64,000 nucleotides of DNA from Allomuricauda sp. TMED12. Its GTDB lineage: Bacteria > Bacteroidota > Bacteroidia > Flavobacteriales > Flavobacteriaceae. The stretch covers positions 1-64,000 of the forward strand of contig NHBR02000140.1 in assembly GCA_002167435.2 (NCBI GenBank), in the 5' to 3' direction. The notes below the pieces were generated by a model that saw only the letters and a list, made by a program, of their open reading frames with translations, had not been told where the DNA came from and made no database searches. Shown here piece after piece: positions 37,114 through 46,848 of the stretch (position 1 is the first letter of the stretch; each line of letters begins with the position of its first letter). A program made the translations under genes and the position numbers.

Positions 37114-38232
37114 CTAATCTGCAAGTTCAGCCAATTCTTTACCAACAAGGCTACCAAGAGCCACGCCCATACCCCCTAAGCGGACACCACAAAATATGGA
37201 ATCGGAAACTTGTTTTACTATAGGTGATTTTTGTTTGCCAACACCCATAATACCACTCCATCTTCGTTCAATTTTGACAGGATGATTTGGTAAAATCATA
37301 TTCCGGAGTATGGCTTCCAGTTTGTCTTGAATAATTTTAGTCTCTCCGAATTCTATGGTTTCCTCAGTTTTAAAATCAAGGTTTCTACCGCCTCCAAACA
37401 AGATTCTGTTATCAATGTTTCGGAAATAATAATATCCTTCATCAAAATGAAAGGTGCCTTTTATTTCCAAATTTTTGATGGGTTCCGTAACCAAAACCTG
37501 TGCTCGTGCAGGTTTTACGGTTTCTGATTTTAATAGTTTAGAAGCAAAACCATTGGTGGCCACAAATACTTTTTTGGATGAAAACTCAAACCCATCGGTT
37601 ACGATTGTCGCTCCATTATTCGATTCAACCACATCATTGACCATAACCCCATTTAATATGGGGATTTCCATGGACAAACATTTTTGAATCAAGGAACGCA
37701 TCATTATACCTGTGTCCAGTTGGCCTTCTAGACGGTGTGTAATGTATTTTTCTTGAATACTGCCAAAACCGAACAGATTGCTACTGGTAACAAATGGTTT
37801 TTTGTCAAACACGGGTTCCATCAGTTCATTTAGATATGGAATGGATTCCAAACAGTTTTCATAGAATTGCGGTTTTTCCAAGGGGAAAAGTTCGTGACTG
37901 CCGTGCAATTGAAAACCTGTGGCTTCATCGCCTAACAGACTTCGAAGTCGTTGAATGCCATCCCAACGTTTTTGAACCAATCGCACCACTTCTTCCTCGG
38001 TATGATGCTCTAGGTCCGATAAAATTTCAGATGCGCTTCCAAAACATGCAAAGCCCGCATTTTTGGTGCTTGCCCCTTGTGGCAAACTACCTTTTTCGAG
38101 GATTAAAATATTTGTGTGTGGATATTTTTCCTTCAGTTGAATGGCACAATTTATTCCGACGATGCCGCTGCCGATAACGGTAAAGTCAACATTTGAAAAC
38201 CAACTTTTATGCTCCCAATAACTTAATTCCAT
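37114..38232 (-). CDS. FAD-dependent oxidoreductase (DAO family)
   Basis: The 372-residue protein has an N-terminal Rossmann dinucleotide motif (VIGSGIVGINCAIQL) with the acidic end of strand two (LILEKG), a DAO-type middle region, and the C-terminal FAD-contact stretch VRLGGMGVALGSLVGKELAE. DAO enzymes oxidise amines or amino acids at the C-N bond. The GASTKNAGFACFG segment resembles glycine/sarcosine oxidase-like proteins. Substrate cannot be told. It begins directly downstream of the accC terminator on the same strand and probably has its own promoter. Confidence 0.85.
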   Translation of the reverse strand: MELSYWEHKSWFSNVDFTVIGSGIVGINCAIQLKEKYPHTNILILEKGSLPQGASTKNAGFACFGSASEILSDLEHHTEEEVVRLVQKRWDGIQRLRSLLGDEATGFQLHGSHELFPLEKPQFYENCLESIPYLNELMEPVFDKKPFVTSSNLFGFGSIQEKYITHRLEGQLDTGIMMRSLIQKCLSMEIPILNGVMVNDVVESNNGATIVTDGFEFSSKKVFVATNGFASKLLKSETVKPARAQVLVTEPIKNLEIKGTFHFDEGYYYFRNIDNRILFGGGRNLDFKTEETIEFGETKIIQDKLEAILRNMILPNHPVKIERRWSGIMGVGKQKSPIVKQVSDSIFCGVRLGGMGVALGSLVGKELAELAD

Positions 38233-38242
38233 AAAAGAAAAA

Positions 38243-38259
38243 CCCCGATAAAATCGGGG
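38243..38259 (-). terminator. Terminator of the accB-accC transcript
   Basis: CCCCGAT (38243-38249), AAA, ATCGGGG (38253-38259): a 7-bp stem; reading the minus strand it is followed by TTTTTCTTTT. It lies 7 bp after the accC stop codon. Confidence 0.85.
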
Positions 38260-38265
38260 CTATGT

Positions 38266-39624
38266 TTAATGTTCTTCCTTATATTTTGGGTCCATTTTAA
38301 AATCTTCCATGAATTTGGTAGTGTAGTTACCTGCCAAATAATCTGGATGGTCCATTAATTGACGGTGGAATGGAATAGTAGTTTTAACCCCCTCGATTAC
38401 AAATTCGTCCAAGGCCCTTCTCATTTTATTGATGGCCTCTTCCCTTGTTTGGGCAGTGGTTATCAACTTTGCAATCATGGAATCATAATTTGGAGGAATC
38501 ATATACCCGCTATACACATGTGTGTCCAATCGTACTCCATGTCCACCGGGCATGTGCAAAGTGGTAATTTTTCCGGGTGAAGGCCTAAAGCCATTATAAG
38601 GGTCTTCCGCATTGATTCGGCACTCAATGGAATGTAATTTTGGGAAGTAGTTTTTTCCAGAGATTGGCACACCACCTGCAACCAAAATTTGCTCACGAAT
38701 CAAGTCGTAGTCCACAACTTGTTCTGTAATAGGATGCTCTACTTGGATACGGGTGTTCATCTCCATAAAGTAGAAGTTTCGGTGTTTGTCCACCAAAAAC
38801 TCAATGGTTCCCGCACCTTCGTATTTAATATATTCGGCAGCTTTAACGGCAGCTTTACCCATATCTTCACGGAGTTTGTCCGTCATAAACGGTGAAGGGG
38901 TCTCCTCGGTAAGCTTCTGGTGTCTTCGCTGAATGGAGCAATCTCTTTCGGACAAGTGACAAGCTTTTCCATACTGGTCTCCCACGATCTGGATTTCGAT
39001 ATGTCGAGGTTCCTCAATCAACTTTTCCATGTACATGCCTCCGTTGCCAAAGGCTGCGGTAGCTTCGGTTACAGCACTGTTGAAGTTTTTCTCCATTTCA
39101 CCCTCGGACCAAATGGCGCGCATTCCTTTACCTCCACCACCAGCAGTAGCTTTGATCATTACAGGATAGCCCATTTTTTTGGCTTCTTTTCTTGCGTGGT
39201 CAACATTTTTCAACAGGCCTTCGGAGCCGGGAACGGTGGGAACGCCCGCTTTTTTCATGGTTAACTTGGCGGTTGCCTTGTCTCCCATTTTATCAATCTG
39301 TTCACCCGATGCACCAATAAATTTGATATCGTGCTCAGCACAGATTTTTGAGAATTTGGAGTTTTCGGAAAGAAATCCGTATCCTGGGTGAATGGCATCG
39401 GCATTGGTGATTTCCGCTGCTGCTATAATATTTGGAATCTTTAAATAAGATTCACTGCTGGGTGCTGGACCTATACAAACGGCTTCGTCTGCAAAGCGCA
39501 CATGAAGACTTTCTTCATCCGCTTTAGAGTAAACGGCCACAGTTTTGATGCCCATTTCCTTGCAAGTTCTTATAATTCGCAAGGCAATTTCACCCCTATT
39601 TGCAATCAATACTTTTTTAAACAT
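38266..39624 (-). CDS. accC: Acetyl-CoA carboxylase, biotin carboxylase subunit
   Basis: 452 residues from ATG 39624 ([18 protein letters not shown]); a TTG three codons upstream is less likely. The protein carries the biotin carboxylase N-terminal domain, the ATP-grasp glycine loop ([12 protein letters not shown]) and the [13 protein letters not shown] active-site stretch, all typical of AccC. It carboxylates biotin on AccB using ATP and bicarbonate in the first step of fatty acid synthesis. accB lies upstream on the same strand with an 87-bp gap, and a strong terminator follows. Confidence 0.97.
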   Translation of the reverse strand: MFKKVLIANRGEIALRIIRTCKEMGIKTVAVYSKADEESLHVRFADEAVCIGPAPSSESYLKIPNIIAAAEITNADAIHPGYGFLSENSKFSKICAEHDIKFIGASGEQIDKMGDKATAKLTMKKAGVPTVPGSEGLLKNVDHARKEAKKMGYPVMIKATAGGGGKGMRAIWSEGEMEKNFNSAVTEATAAFGNGGMYMEKLIEEPRHIEIQIVGDQYGKACHLSERDCSIQRRHQKLTEETPSPFMTDKLREDMGKAAVKAAEYIKYEGAGTIEFLVDKHRNFYFMEMNTRIQVEHPITEQVVDYDLIREQILVAGGVPISGKNYFPKLHSIECRINAEDPYNGFRPSPGKITTLHMPGGHGVRLDTHVYSGYMIPPNYDSMIAKLITTAQTREEAINKMRRALDEFVIEGVKTTIPFHRQLMDHPDYLAGNYTTKFMEDFKMDPKYKEEH

Positions 39625-39711
39625 AGAGCACAATCTTAAATTCTGAATTCTAAATTTTAAATGGTTCTAAGCAATAAAACTTGTTACTTAGAATTTATCA
39701 TTTAAAATTCA

Positions 39712-40209
39712 CTACGATGGGTCTACCAAGAATAAAGGTTGGTCAAACTCAACAGGAGAGGAATCATCAACCAATATCTTAACTATCTTACCTGAAACTT
39801 CTGACTCGATATCATTGAAAAGTTTCATTGCCTCGATCACACAAAGAACATCACCTTGGTTAATGGTGCTTCCAACTTCCACAAATGGTGGTTTGTCAGG
39901 AGATGGTTTTCTATAGAATGTTCCTATGATGGGGGATTTGATGGTAATATATTTTGAATCTTCATCTGATTTCTTGGAATCAGATGTTGCTGCAGCTTCT
40001 TGTGCTGCGGCTGGAGCTTGGGCCGCCGGAGCTGCTGCGGAAGGAGCCTGAGCCACAGGGATCTGTTGCACAATGGTTGTTTCTGGTGTACTGGAACCTG
40101 AACTTCCCGTTCGAATGGTGATTTTAATATCCTCCATTTCCAACTTCACCTCGCTGGCACCCGATTTGGCTACAAACTTGATTAAACTTTGAATTTCCTT
40201 AATGTCCAT
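39712..40209 (-). CDS. accB: Acetyl-CoA carboxylase, biotin carboxyl carrier protein
   Basis: 165 residues with a helical N-terminal domain, a long Ala/Pro-rich flexible linker (about 40-75), and the biotinyl domain carrying the VIEAMKL motif; K129 is the biotin attachment site. The protein shuttles carboxyl-biotin between AccC and the carboxyltransferase. It is 26 bp downstream of fabH and upstream of accC, forming a fatty-acid initiation operon fabH-accB-accC. Confidence 0.97.
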   Translation of the reverse strand: MDIKEIQSLIKFVAKSGASEVKLEMEDIKITIRTGSSGSSTPETTIVQQIPVAQAPSAAAPAAQAPAAAQEAAATSDSKKSDEDSKYITIKSPIIGTFYRKPSPDKPPFVEVGSTINQGDVLCVIEAMKLFNDIESEVSGKIVKILVDDSSPVEFDQPLFLVDPS

Positions 40210-40235
40210 GGAATATAATTTAGTTAGTTGTGTGA

Positions 40236-41231
40236 TTAAGAATTATAGGCCCATTTTAAATAAATGGAACCCCATGTAAAACCTCCTCCAAAGGCGGCAA
40301 AAATTATGTTGTCTCCCTTTTTCAACTGCTTCTCATAATCGTAAAGCAATAAGGGCAATGTTGCAGAGGTGGTGTTTCCGTACCGGTCAATATTGATCAT
40401 AACCTTTTCGGGTTCGACACCCATTCTATTGGCAGTGGCATCGATTATTCGTTTGTTGGCCTGATGAGGCGCCAACCATTGCACATCGTCTTTGGTTAGG
40501 TTGTTTCGCTCCATAATCAAAGCCGATACATCGGCCATATTGGACACTGCAAATTTAAAAACGGACTTTCCGTCTTGAAAGACGTAATGTTGTTTGTTCT
40601 TTACAGTTTCTTCGGATGGGGGCAAAATAGAACCTCCAGCATCAATTTTTAAAAATTGACGACCAATTCCATCCGAACGCAAATATTCATCCTGTAATCC
40701 AAGACCTTCTTCATTGGGTTCAAAAAGAACCGCTCCGGCACCATCTCCAAAAATAATACAAGTGGTTCTATCGGTATAGTCTATAATGGACGACATTTTA
40801 TCGGCACCTATTAGCAATACCTTTTTGTACCTGCCGGATTCAATATAACTAGCTGCGGTCGACATTCCGTATAAAAAACTGGAACAAGCGGCCTGCAGGT
40901 CGTAAGCAAAAGCATTGGACGCGCCAATTTCCGAAGCAACATAAGCTGCTGTAGCTGCAACTGGCATATCTGGAGTTGCGGTGGCAACTAGCACAAAATC
41001 TATCTGGGAAGCATCAATGCCTCTTTTTTGAAGCAAATCTTCCGCAGCTTTGATTGCCATGTAAGATGTTCCTGCGTTCTCTTCTTTTAAGATTCTTCGT
41101 TCCTTGATCCCAGTTCTTGTGGTGATCCACTCGTCGTTGGTATCCACCATGGTTTCCAATACTTTATTGGAAAGAACAAAATCTGGAACGTACCCTCCTA
41201 CAGCTGTTATTGCTGCTGTTGTTTTCTTCAT
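40236..41231 (-). CDS. fabH: 3-oxoacyl-[ACP] synthase III
   Basis: 331 residues with the FabH catalytic triad: C116 in LQAACSSF, His in APHQAN and Asn in DRYGNTTSA. It condenses acetyl- or branched acyl-CoA with malonyl-ACP to start fatty acid synthesis. First gene of the fabH-accB-accC run; the rpmF terminator at 41357-41383 separates it from the ribosomal protein operon upstream, so it needs its own promoter in the 125-bp leader. Confidence 0.97.
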   Translation of the reverse strand: MKKTTAAITAVGGYVPDFVLSNKVLETMVDTNDEWITTRTGIKERRILKEENAGTSYMAIKAAEDLLQKRGIDASQIDFVLVATATPDMPVAATAAYVASEIGASNAFAYDLQAACSSFLYGMSTAASYIESGRYKKVLLIGADKMSSIIDYTDRTTCIIFGDGAGAVLFEPNEEGLGLQDEYLRSDGIGRQFLKIDAGGSILPPSEETVKNKQHYVFQDGKSVFKFAVSNMADVSALIMERNNLTKDDVQWLAPHQANKRIIDATANRMGVEPEKVMINIDRYGNTTSATLPLLLYDYEKQLKKGDNIIFAAFGGGFTWGSIYLKWAYNS

Positions 41232-41356
41232 TTTTAGCCTCTCTTTATTGTCAAAAACCTTGAAATTTGACCCAAAAGCGGTGAAAATTAGTCATTTTAT
41301 ATGACTTTATAGTCAAAATCGAACCGATTTTGGGTGTTAACAGGGGTCCATAAAAA

Positions 41357-41383
41357 AACTCCCGTTAAAATTGAACGGGAGTT
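41357..41383 (-). terminator. Terminator of the DUF177-rpmF transcript
   Basis: AACTCCCGTT (41357-41366), 7-base loop, AACGGGAGTT (41374-41383): a perfect 10-bp stem; on the minus strand it is followed by TTTTTTA. It lies between rpmF and fabH. Confidence 0.9.
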
Positions 41384-41406
41384 GCTTTATTTTAAGGGAT
41401 TTGCGG

Positions 41407-41607
41407 TTATGCCGCAGTTTCCTCTTCTGTTTTGTCAATCAATACCTGACCTCTATAGTACAATTTGCCTTCGTGCCAGTGAGCTCTGTGGAACAAGTGC
41501 ATTTCACCTGTAGTTGAGTCCTTGGCAATTGTTGGCGCAACTGCTTTGTAGTGGGTTCTTCTTTTGTCCCTTCTGGTTTTTGATGTTTTTCTTTTAGGAT
41601 GTGCCAT
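41407..41607 (-). CDS. rpmF: 50S ribosomal protein bL32
   Basis: 66 residues beginning [21 protein letters not shown], the bL32 signature. The usual zinc-binding cysteines are absent: where zinc forms have paired CxxC motifs, this protein reads KDSTTGEMH and HRAHWHEG. It is therefore a zinc-independent form. It follows the DUF177 gene by 7 bp, the conserved yceD-rpmF order seen in many bacteria. Confidence 0.97.
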   Translation of the reverse strand: MAHPKRKTSKTRRDKRRTHYKAVAPTIAKDSTTGEMHLFHRAHWHEGKLYYRGQVLIDKTEEETAA

Positions 41608-41614
41608 TATAAAC

Positions 41615-42145
41615 CTATTTATCCGTTAGTAACTTTTTTAAATCGTCCCATCTGGGATCTGTTTCTTCTGTTGATTTTGTATTCTCTTTTGGCTGTAACT
41701 CTTCGAGTTTGTCCAAGATTTCCGATTGTAACGTTCCGTCCTCAACTCCGGGATGAACCCTTTTTTGTGGAACGGCCAGCACTAACATTTCATAAATGTA
41801 CTGTGCTATATTGAATTGGTACTCTCCATGTGGAATAATCAAGATTTCATCATCTTCATCATTGTACTCCTCGCCAAACTTGACGACTAGCTTTAAATTG
41901 GAATCGATGGGCTGGTCGTAAGGCTCACCCGTTAAATCACAATCCACATTTATGGTACCCTTCGCTTGAATCTGAAGTTCCATCATAGTGCTCATTTTTT
42001 CCAAAACGGCATCAATGTGCACGGAAGCTCCGTTAAATTCTTGGTAGTCAAAAGATTCAAAGAACGCATCATCAATTTCGTACACAAATTTATGTTTTCC
42101 CAACTTCAGACCTGAAAAAGGGATAAAATACTCTTTCAGCTTCAT
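41615..42145 (-). CDS. DUF177 / YceD family protein
   Basis: 176 residues from ATG 42145 ([18 protein letters not shown]). The open frame reaches a TTG at 42220, but that TTG is the -33 element of the promoter, so the later start is right. The protein has the DUF177 core with D-C-D-L-T-G-E (VDCDLTGEP) and an acidic middle. YceD proteins are coexpressed with rpmF and linked to 23S rRNA accumulation in some bacteria. The C-terminal tail has [11 protein letters not shown], typical for the family. Confidence 0.9.
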   Translation of the reverse strand: MKLKEYFIPFSGLKLGKHKFVYEIDDAFFESFDYQEFNGASVHIDAVLEKMSTMMELQIQAKGTINVDCDLTGEPYDQPIDSNLKLVVKFGEEYNDEDDEILIIPHGEYQFNIAQYIYEMLVLAVPQKRVHPGVEDGTLQSEILDKLEELQPKENTKSTEETDPRWDDLKKLLTDK

Positions 42146-42190
42146 CATTTCTACACTTAAGGTTTGTGTACCAGCCTTTAAAGGCGGGTG

Positions 42191-42220
42191 CAAAGATACT
42201 ACTAATTTACAAAACTGCAA
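42191..42220 (-). promoter_or_regulatory. Bacteroidota-type promoter for DUF177-rpmF
   Basis: On the minus strand: TTG (42220-42218), 19-bp spacer, TATCTTTG (42198-42191). This matches the Bacteroidota consensus TTG / TAnnTTTG exactly. Transcription would start near 42185, about 40 bases before the ATG at 42145. Confidence 0.8.
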
Positions 42221-42261
42221 TTCTTGCTACAACAAATATCGAAATTGCAGTTAACTTTTTA

Positions 42262-43311
42262 TCACCCACGTTTAATTTTCTGCTTTTGTAGGGGGTTTTT
42301 GGTCAGTTCCAGATACTCGCTTCTGTTGTTGAACACATGCATTGCGGTAAACACAGCTTCTTTAAAAGAACTCTCATCTGCCTTGCCCTTGCCCGCAATT
42401 TCATAAGCGGTTCCATGGTCTGGGGATGTCCGGACCTTGTCCAATCCTGCCGTATAGTTCACCCCTTTGCCAAAAGAAAGGGTCTTAAAGGGTATCAATC
42501 CCTGATCGTGATATGCTGCTAAAACAGCATCAAAGTTTTGATGGCTGTTGGAGCCAAAAAAACTATCTGCTGAGTAAGGTCCGTATACCAGTGTGCCTTG
42601 GTTGAATAATTCTTTTATGGTTGGTTTTAGGATTTTATCGTCTTCTTCACCAATAGTTCCGCTATCTCCACTATGCGGATTAATGCCAAGGATGGCAATT
42701 TTGGGTCTGCGAATACCAAAATCCGTTTTCAGGGATTTCTCCATGATGGCAACCTTGTTCCGAATCAAGGCGGGGGTAATGGCCTTCGCCACATCTTTAA
42801 CGGCTATATGATCGGTGAGCAAACCAACACGTAAAGAATTCGTAACCATAAACATCAGACTTTCACCATCGAGTTCTTGGGCAAGAAAGTCGGTATGACC
42901 TGGAAATTTAAAATCTTCGGACTGGATATTGTTTTTGTTGATGGGTGCCGTGACCAGCACATCAATTTTATCTTCTTTTAGCGCCGCAACTGCAGCTCTC
43001 AAGGAGCGAATAGCAAAATCACCCCCCTCTTTGGTGGCTTGGCCGTATTCTATTTTAGGAACTTCCTTCCAAACATTTACAATATTTACCTTGCCCTCGA
43101 TGGCCTGTTCGGCATCCCTGACACCATTAAACTTTAGGTTAATCTCCAGATCCTTTAACTGTTGGGAGATGGTTTTATTGGATGCAAATATGATTGGAGT
43201 ACAAAACTCCAACATTCTTGGATCTTCAAATGTTTTGAGCGCTACCTCGCACCCAATACCGTTAATATCCCCTATGGAGATCCCTAACTTTATTTTTTGC
43301 TTTTCCTTCAT
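42262..43311 (-). CDS. pdxA: 4-hydroxythreonine-4-phosphate dehydrogenase
   Basis: 349 residues with PdxA hallmarks: GISIGDINGIGCEVALK at the N terminus, PGHTDFLAQ, the metal-site stretch INPHSGDSG, and AYHDQGLIPFK. The enzyme oxidises 4-phosphohydroxythreonine in the DXP-dependent vitamin B6 pathway. It is divergent from ribE with a 58-bp gap, so two cofactor genes share one control region. Confidence 0.96.
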   Translation of the reverse strand: MKEKQKIKLGISIGDINGIGCEVALKTFEDPRMLEFCTPIIFASNKTISQQLKDLEINLKFNGVRDAEQAIEGKVNIVNVWKEVPKIEYGQATKEGGDFAIRSLRAAVAALKEDKIDVLVTAPINKNNIQSEDFKFPGHTDFLAQELDGESLMFMVTNSLRVGLLTDHIAVKDVAKAITPALIRNKVAIMEKSLKTDFGIRRPKIAILGINPHSGDSGTIGEEDDKILKPTIKELFNQGTLVYGPYSADSFFGSNSHQNFDAVLAAYHDQGLIPFKTLSFGKGVNYTAGLDKVRTSPDHGTAYEIAGKGKADESSFKEAVFTAMHVFNNRSEYLELTKNPLQKQKIKRG

Positions 43312-43331
43312 AAAATGAATGCCGATATGGC

Positions 43332-43339
43332 TACTTTTG
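43332..43339 (+). promoter_or_regulatory. -7 promoter element for ribE
   Basis: TACTTTTG fits the Bacteroidota -7 box TAnnTTTG and would start transcription about 25 bases before the ribE ATG at 43370. No TTG is found at the normal distance upstream, so only the -7 part is supported. The position rules out the earlier ATG at 43319 as the ribE start. Confidence 0.5.
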
Positions 43340-43369
43340 CATTACAAAACTAGTCAATTAATAAGACAC

Positions 43370-43960
43370 ATGTTCACAGGGATCATAGAGACTTTGGGTA
43401 AAGTCGAAAAGCTGGAAAAAGATGGTGGAAATCTGAACATTACCATCGCTTCGGATATTACTTCGGAATTGAAAATAGATCAGAGTGTGGCCCACAATGG
43501 GGTATGCCTTACAGCGGTTGCCATTGATGGTGATAGTTATACCGTGACGGCCATTGAAGAGACCCTAAATAAAACCAATTTGGATGATTTAGAGCTGGGT
43601 GATACGGTGAACTTGGAGCGGGCCATGGTACTAGGAGCCCGTTTAGATGGACATATTGTTCAAGGGCATGTGGACCAAACAGCGGTTTGTTTATCTGTTG
43701 AGGAGAAAGATGGAAGCTGGATCTATAGTTTTGAATATGACCCCAAACTTAATAATGTGACCATTGAAAAAGGTTCCATCACCGTAGATGGAGTGAGTTT
43801 AACCGTGGTTGACTCCCAAAAAACCAGTTTTAGCGTAGCGATTATTCCCTACACCCACGCACACACCCGTTTCCATACTTACAAAGCAGGTACAAAGGTG
43901 AATTTGGAGTTTGATGTGATTGGGAAATATGTTGCCCGCTTATTGGAGTTGAGAGGGTAA
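43370..43960 (+). CDS. ribE: Riboflavin synthase, alpha subunit
   Basis: 196 residues from ATG 43370 (MFTGIIETLGKVEKL, the invariant N terminus of the family). It contains two lumazine-binding repeats; each has the pattern NGVCLTAV ... / DGVSLTVV. The trimeric enzyme makes riboflavin from two molecules of 6,7-dimethyl-8-ribityllumazine. The short leader leaves no room for an FMN riboswitch. It is convergent with the symporter gene 7 bp away, without a visible terminator. Confidence 0.97.
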   Translation: MFTGIIETLGKVEKLEKDGGNLNITIASDITSELKIDQSVAHNGVCLTAVAIDGDSYTVTAIEETLNKTNLDDLELGDTVNLERAMVLGARLDGHIVQGHVDQTAVCLSVEEKDGSWIYSFEYDPKLNNVTIEKGSITVDGVSLTVVDSQKTSFSVAIIPYTHAHTRFHTYKAGTKVNLEFDVIGKYVARLLELRG

Positions 43961-43967
43961 AGACCCG

Positions 43968-45776
43968 CTAAAATACATTCCGCATTCCGCGCCATACCTT
44001 TAACAAAACAAAGGCGGATACGGCTACCACAATAGTAAGAATTATGGCCAGTTGATATTCTCCATAAATCCAATATCCTGTTGCGAACATAATGGAGTAA
44101 ATCAATACAACACCAGATAACATAGCTTTTATTCCTGATGGCACACCCCACTTTTCATTGGTCTTGACTATTTCCACATGGTCTGCTTTAGCTTCATCTA
44201 CAACTTTTGACCAACCCGGGCCTCCTGGCTGAATTTTTAAATAAAAGCTTCGAAGCACCTGTTTACTTTCGGGCTGCGTAACAAATGTCGCCGTTAACCA
44301 TATAATTGTAGTGACCAACATTATAAATGGCAAATCGGCCCATTCTGGAAAAATTCCCGTTTCGGGGGCAAACAAATATTCTCTCAAAGCAGTGGTCTCC
44401 AATAAGACCGCCAAGATTCCAGAAGAAAACATTGCCGTAATTTCGCTCCATGCATTGATACGCCACCAAAACCACCTTAAAATAAAGATAAGCCCTGTTC
44501 CTGCTCCGAAGGATAAAAGCAAATTGAAGACTCCCATGGCATCCTGCAGGGCCAAGGCCAAAAATGCACTCAAAACCATTAATAGTACAGTAGAGATCCT
44601 ACCCACATTTACCATTTGTTTTTCTGTGGCCTCTGGATTTATTTGTTGTTTATAAAAATCATACACTATATAGGATGAACCCCAGTTCAATTGGGTAGAA
44701 ATGGTCGACATATAGGCTGCGACCAGAGAGGCCAGAACTACCCCCAAAAGTCCTGTTGGCAGTTTTGTCATCATAGCGGAATACGCCAAATCATGACCTA
44801 GCTTATCTTCCGTTACATTCGGAAAAGCTTCGTGGATACTTGCAATATCGGGATACAGCACCAAGGATGCCAAAGCTACCAGAATCCATGGCCAAGGCCT
44901 TAGTGCATAGTGCATTATGTTAAAGAAAAAGGTGGCGCCAATAGCATGATTCTCATTTTTCGCCGCCAACATTCGTTGTGCGATATAGCCGCCTCCACCT
45001 GGTTCCCCGCCCGGGTACCACGAACTCCACCATTGCACGGCCAAGGGTATGATAAGGGCAGTGATCAAGGCTTTTTTGTCATTAAAATCGGGAAGTATAC
45101 TCAACTTATCTTTTACATTTTCGTTCTCCAAAACTGCTTGGAGCCCGCCCACTTCGGGCAAATTAACGAGATAATAGGCAGCTCCTATTGCACCTGCCAT
45201 TGCCATAAAAAACAGAAAAAAGTCGCTGTAAACAACACCTTTAAATCCACCGAGAGCACTAAAAATTACAGTGATAAGGCCTGCGCTCACAACCGTAACC
45301 CAAGGTTCCAGACCCAACATTACGCCACCTATTTTTATGGCTGCCAAAGTCACAGAGGCCATGGTGATCACATTAAACAGTACTCCTAGATATATGGCCC
45401 TGAATTTTCTTAGAAAACTTGCAGCCTTTCCTCCATACCTTAATTCGTAAAATTCTAAATCTGTTTTTACATTGGACTTTCTCCAAAGTTTCGCATAGAC
45501 AAAAACCGTCAACATTCCTGTCAATAAAAAACACCACCAGCCCCAATTTCCGGAAACTCCATTGGAACGAACCAAATTGGTCACCAAGTTGGGTGTATCT
45601 GTCGAAAAAGTGGTCGCAACCATGGACAATCCCAAAAGCCACCAGGGCATACTTCGGCCAGATAAAAAATATTCTGTTGAATCTTTACCGGATTTTTTGG
45701 AGACATATATCCCTATGAAAAGGACCAAGGCAAAAAATCCAAAGATGATGGTGTAATCTAAAAGTTCTAGTTTCAT
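43968..45776 (-). CDS. Sodium:solute symporter (SSS family)
   Basis: 602 residues, strongly hydrophobic with about 13-14 membrane helices, beginning LDYTIIFGFFALVLFIGIYVSKK and carrying SSS family features such as FLSGRSMPWWLLGLSMVATT and the long GKAASFLRKFRAIYLGV loop. These proteins move sugars, amino acids, or organic ions with sodium. Relatives in Bacteroidota are often near sugar genes, but none are adjacent here, so the substrate is unknown. A minus-strand TATCTTTA (45803-45796) is a possible near-match -7 box. Confidence 0.92.
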   Translation of the reverse strand: MKLELLDYTIIFGFFALVLFIGIYVSKKSGKDSTEYFLSGRSMPWWLLGLSMVATTFSTDTPNLVTNLVRSNGVSGNWGWWCFLLTGMLTVFVYAKLWRKSNVKTDLEFYELRYGGKAASFLRKFRAIYLGVLFNVITMASVTLAAIKIGGVMLGLEPWVTVVSAGLITVIFSALGGFKGVVYSDFFLFFMAMAGAIGAAYYLVNLPEVGGLQAVLENENVKDKLSILPDFNDKKALITALIIPLAVQWWSSWYPGGEPGGGGYIAQRMLAAKNENHAIGATFFFNIMHYALRPWPWILVALASLVLYPDIASIHEAFPNVTEDKLGHDLAYSAMMTKLPTGLLGVVLASLVAAYMSTISTQLNWGSSYIVYDFYKQQINPEATEKQMVNVGRISTVLLMVLSAFLALALQDAMGVFNLLLSFGAGTGLIFILRWFWWRINAWSEITAMFSSGILAVLLETTALREYLFAPETGIFPEWADLPFIMLVTTIIWLTATFVTQPESKQVLRSFYLKIQPGGPGWSKVVDEAKADHVEIVKTNEKWGVPSGIKAMLSGVVLIYSIMFATGYWIYGEYQLAIILTIVVAVSAFVLLKVWRGMRNVF

Positions 45777-45844
45777 TTGTTTAGTTTGGCTGGAGCTAAA
45801 GATAGCTTTTTTGGGTTACTTTTGTGAACCAGTAAAAAGTCTTC

Positions 45845-46600
45845 ATGTTTCTTTCCACTTTCTCAGATATTTCTGTTGCCGCATGGACGATGGCAGCTAC
45901 CGCTGTCTTTTTAATGGGGGTTTCCAAAGCGGGGCTGAAAGGAATGTCCATTTTTAATGTGACCCTAATGGCATTGGCTTTTGGCTCTAGAGCTTCTACC
46001 GGTCTTTTTATTCCCTTGCTGATTGTGGGCGATATTTTTGCGGTGGTCTATTATAACCGACATACCCAATGGAAGTACATTATTAAGTTTCTTCCTTGGA
46101 TGATTCTAGGGATTCTTGTGGGAGTTTTAATCGGAAAGGATCTTCCAGAGCGTGAGTTTAAATGGGGCATGGTGGTCGTGATATTCATTAGTTTGGGAAT
46201 GCTGATTTGGTGGGACCGTAGAAAATCCAAAAAAGTACCGACCCATTGGCTGTTTTCTGGTTCTATGGGAATTTTGGCAGGTATATGCACTATGATTGGA
46301 AATTTGGCCGGAGCATTTACCAATATTTTCTTTTTGGCCATGCGGTTGCCCAAAAACGAGTTTGTAGGCACAGCAGCCTGGTTGTTTTTTATCACCAATC
46401 TGTTTAAACTCCCCTTCCATGTTTTTGTTTGGAAGACAATTTCTGTGGAAAGCCTTCTAATCAATCTACGATTGTTGCCAGCTATTTTTATTGGTTTGGT
46501 TTTAGGTGTTTTCTTGGTGAAGAAAATCAACGAAAAAAATTACAAACGCTTTATTTTGATTGTGACGGCTATTGGTGCAGTGGCGATTCTTTTTAGGTAG
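45845..46600 (+). CDS. Sulfite exporter TauE/SafE family membrane protein
   Basis: 251 residues with about eight membrane helices in two related halves; the segments FLMGVSKAGLKGMSIFNV and AGICTMIGNLAGAFTNIFFLA are the characteristic TauE repeats. Family members export sulfite, sulfoacetate or other small organic anions. ATG 45845 is preceded by TACTTTTG (45817-45824), a good -7 box match without a normally spaced TTG. It is divergent from the symporter gene. Confidence 0.9.
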   Translation: MFLSTFSDISVAAWTMAATAVFLMGVSKAGLKGMSIFNVTLMALAFGSRASTGLFIPLLIVGDIFAVVYYNRHTQWKYIIKFLPWMILGILVGVLIGKDLPEREFKWGMVVVIFISLGMLIWWDRRKSKKVPTHWLFSGSMGILAGICTMIGNLAGAFTNIFFLAMRLPKNEFVGTAAWLFFITNLFKLPFHVFVWKTISVESLLINLRLLPAIFIGLVLGVFLVKKINEKNYKRFILIVTAIGAVAILFR

Positions 46601-46718
46601 GATAAAGTAATTTCCATAAAAAAGAGGATATCCAAAATGTCGATTTTCGACAAACTCTTCCTATAGTTGTGGGGGTTGATTCAGGTTCTCATTACGATAT
46701 GCATACCATCATTATGAG

Positions 46719-46739
46719 ATTCTGAAATAAATTCAGAAT
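46719..46739. repeat. Small perfect hairpin in spacer (repeat-like)
   Basis: ATTCTGAA (46719-46726), ATAAA loop, TTCAGAAT (46732-46739). The 248-bp spacer also holds TGTCGATTTTCGACA near 46638-46652. Such hairpins recur in flavobacterial spacers; whether this is a dispersed repeat here cannot be shown from one window. Confidence 0.4.
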
Positions 46740-46796
46740 GACGTGTTTAAATTCTTTATAGATGAAAAAGAGATTTTAAAAGGTGCCACAAACAAA

Positions 46797-46823
46797 AAAG
46801 CCGCATCAAGTTGATGCGGCTTT
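46797..46823. terminator. Bidirectional terminator between convergent genes
   Basis: AAAGCCGCATCAA (46797-46809) and TTGATGCGGCTTT (46811-46823) are perfect inverted arms; the folded stem is GCCGCATC/GATGCGGC with an AAGTT loop, with A tract before and T tract after. It serves the M14 peptidase gene (minus) and possibly the TauE gene (plus). Confidence 0.85.
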
Positions 46824-46848
46824 CCTTATACATTAATTATACTTTCTG

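Noticed and set aside
43319-43369. Earlier ATG start for riboflavin synthase
   Set aside because: The extra 17 residues lie over the -7 promoter element, and the family starts with MFTGIIE at 43370.
43320-43370. FMN riboswitch upstream of ribE
   Set aside because: The leader is only about 25 bases and no conserved junction sequence is visible.
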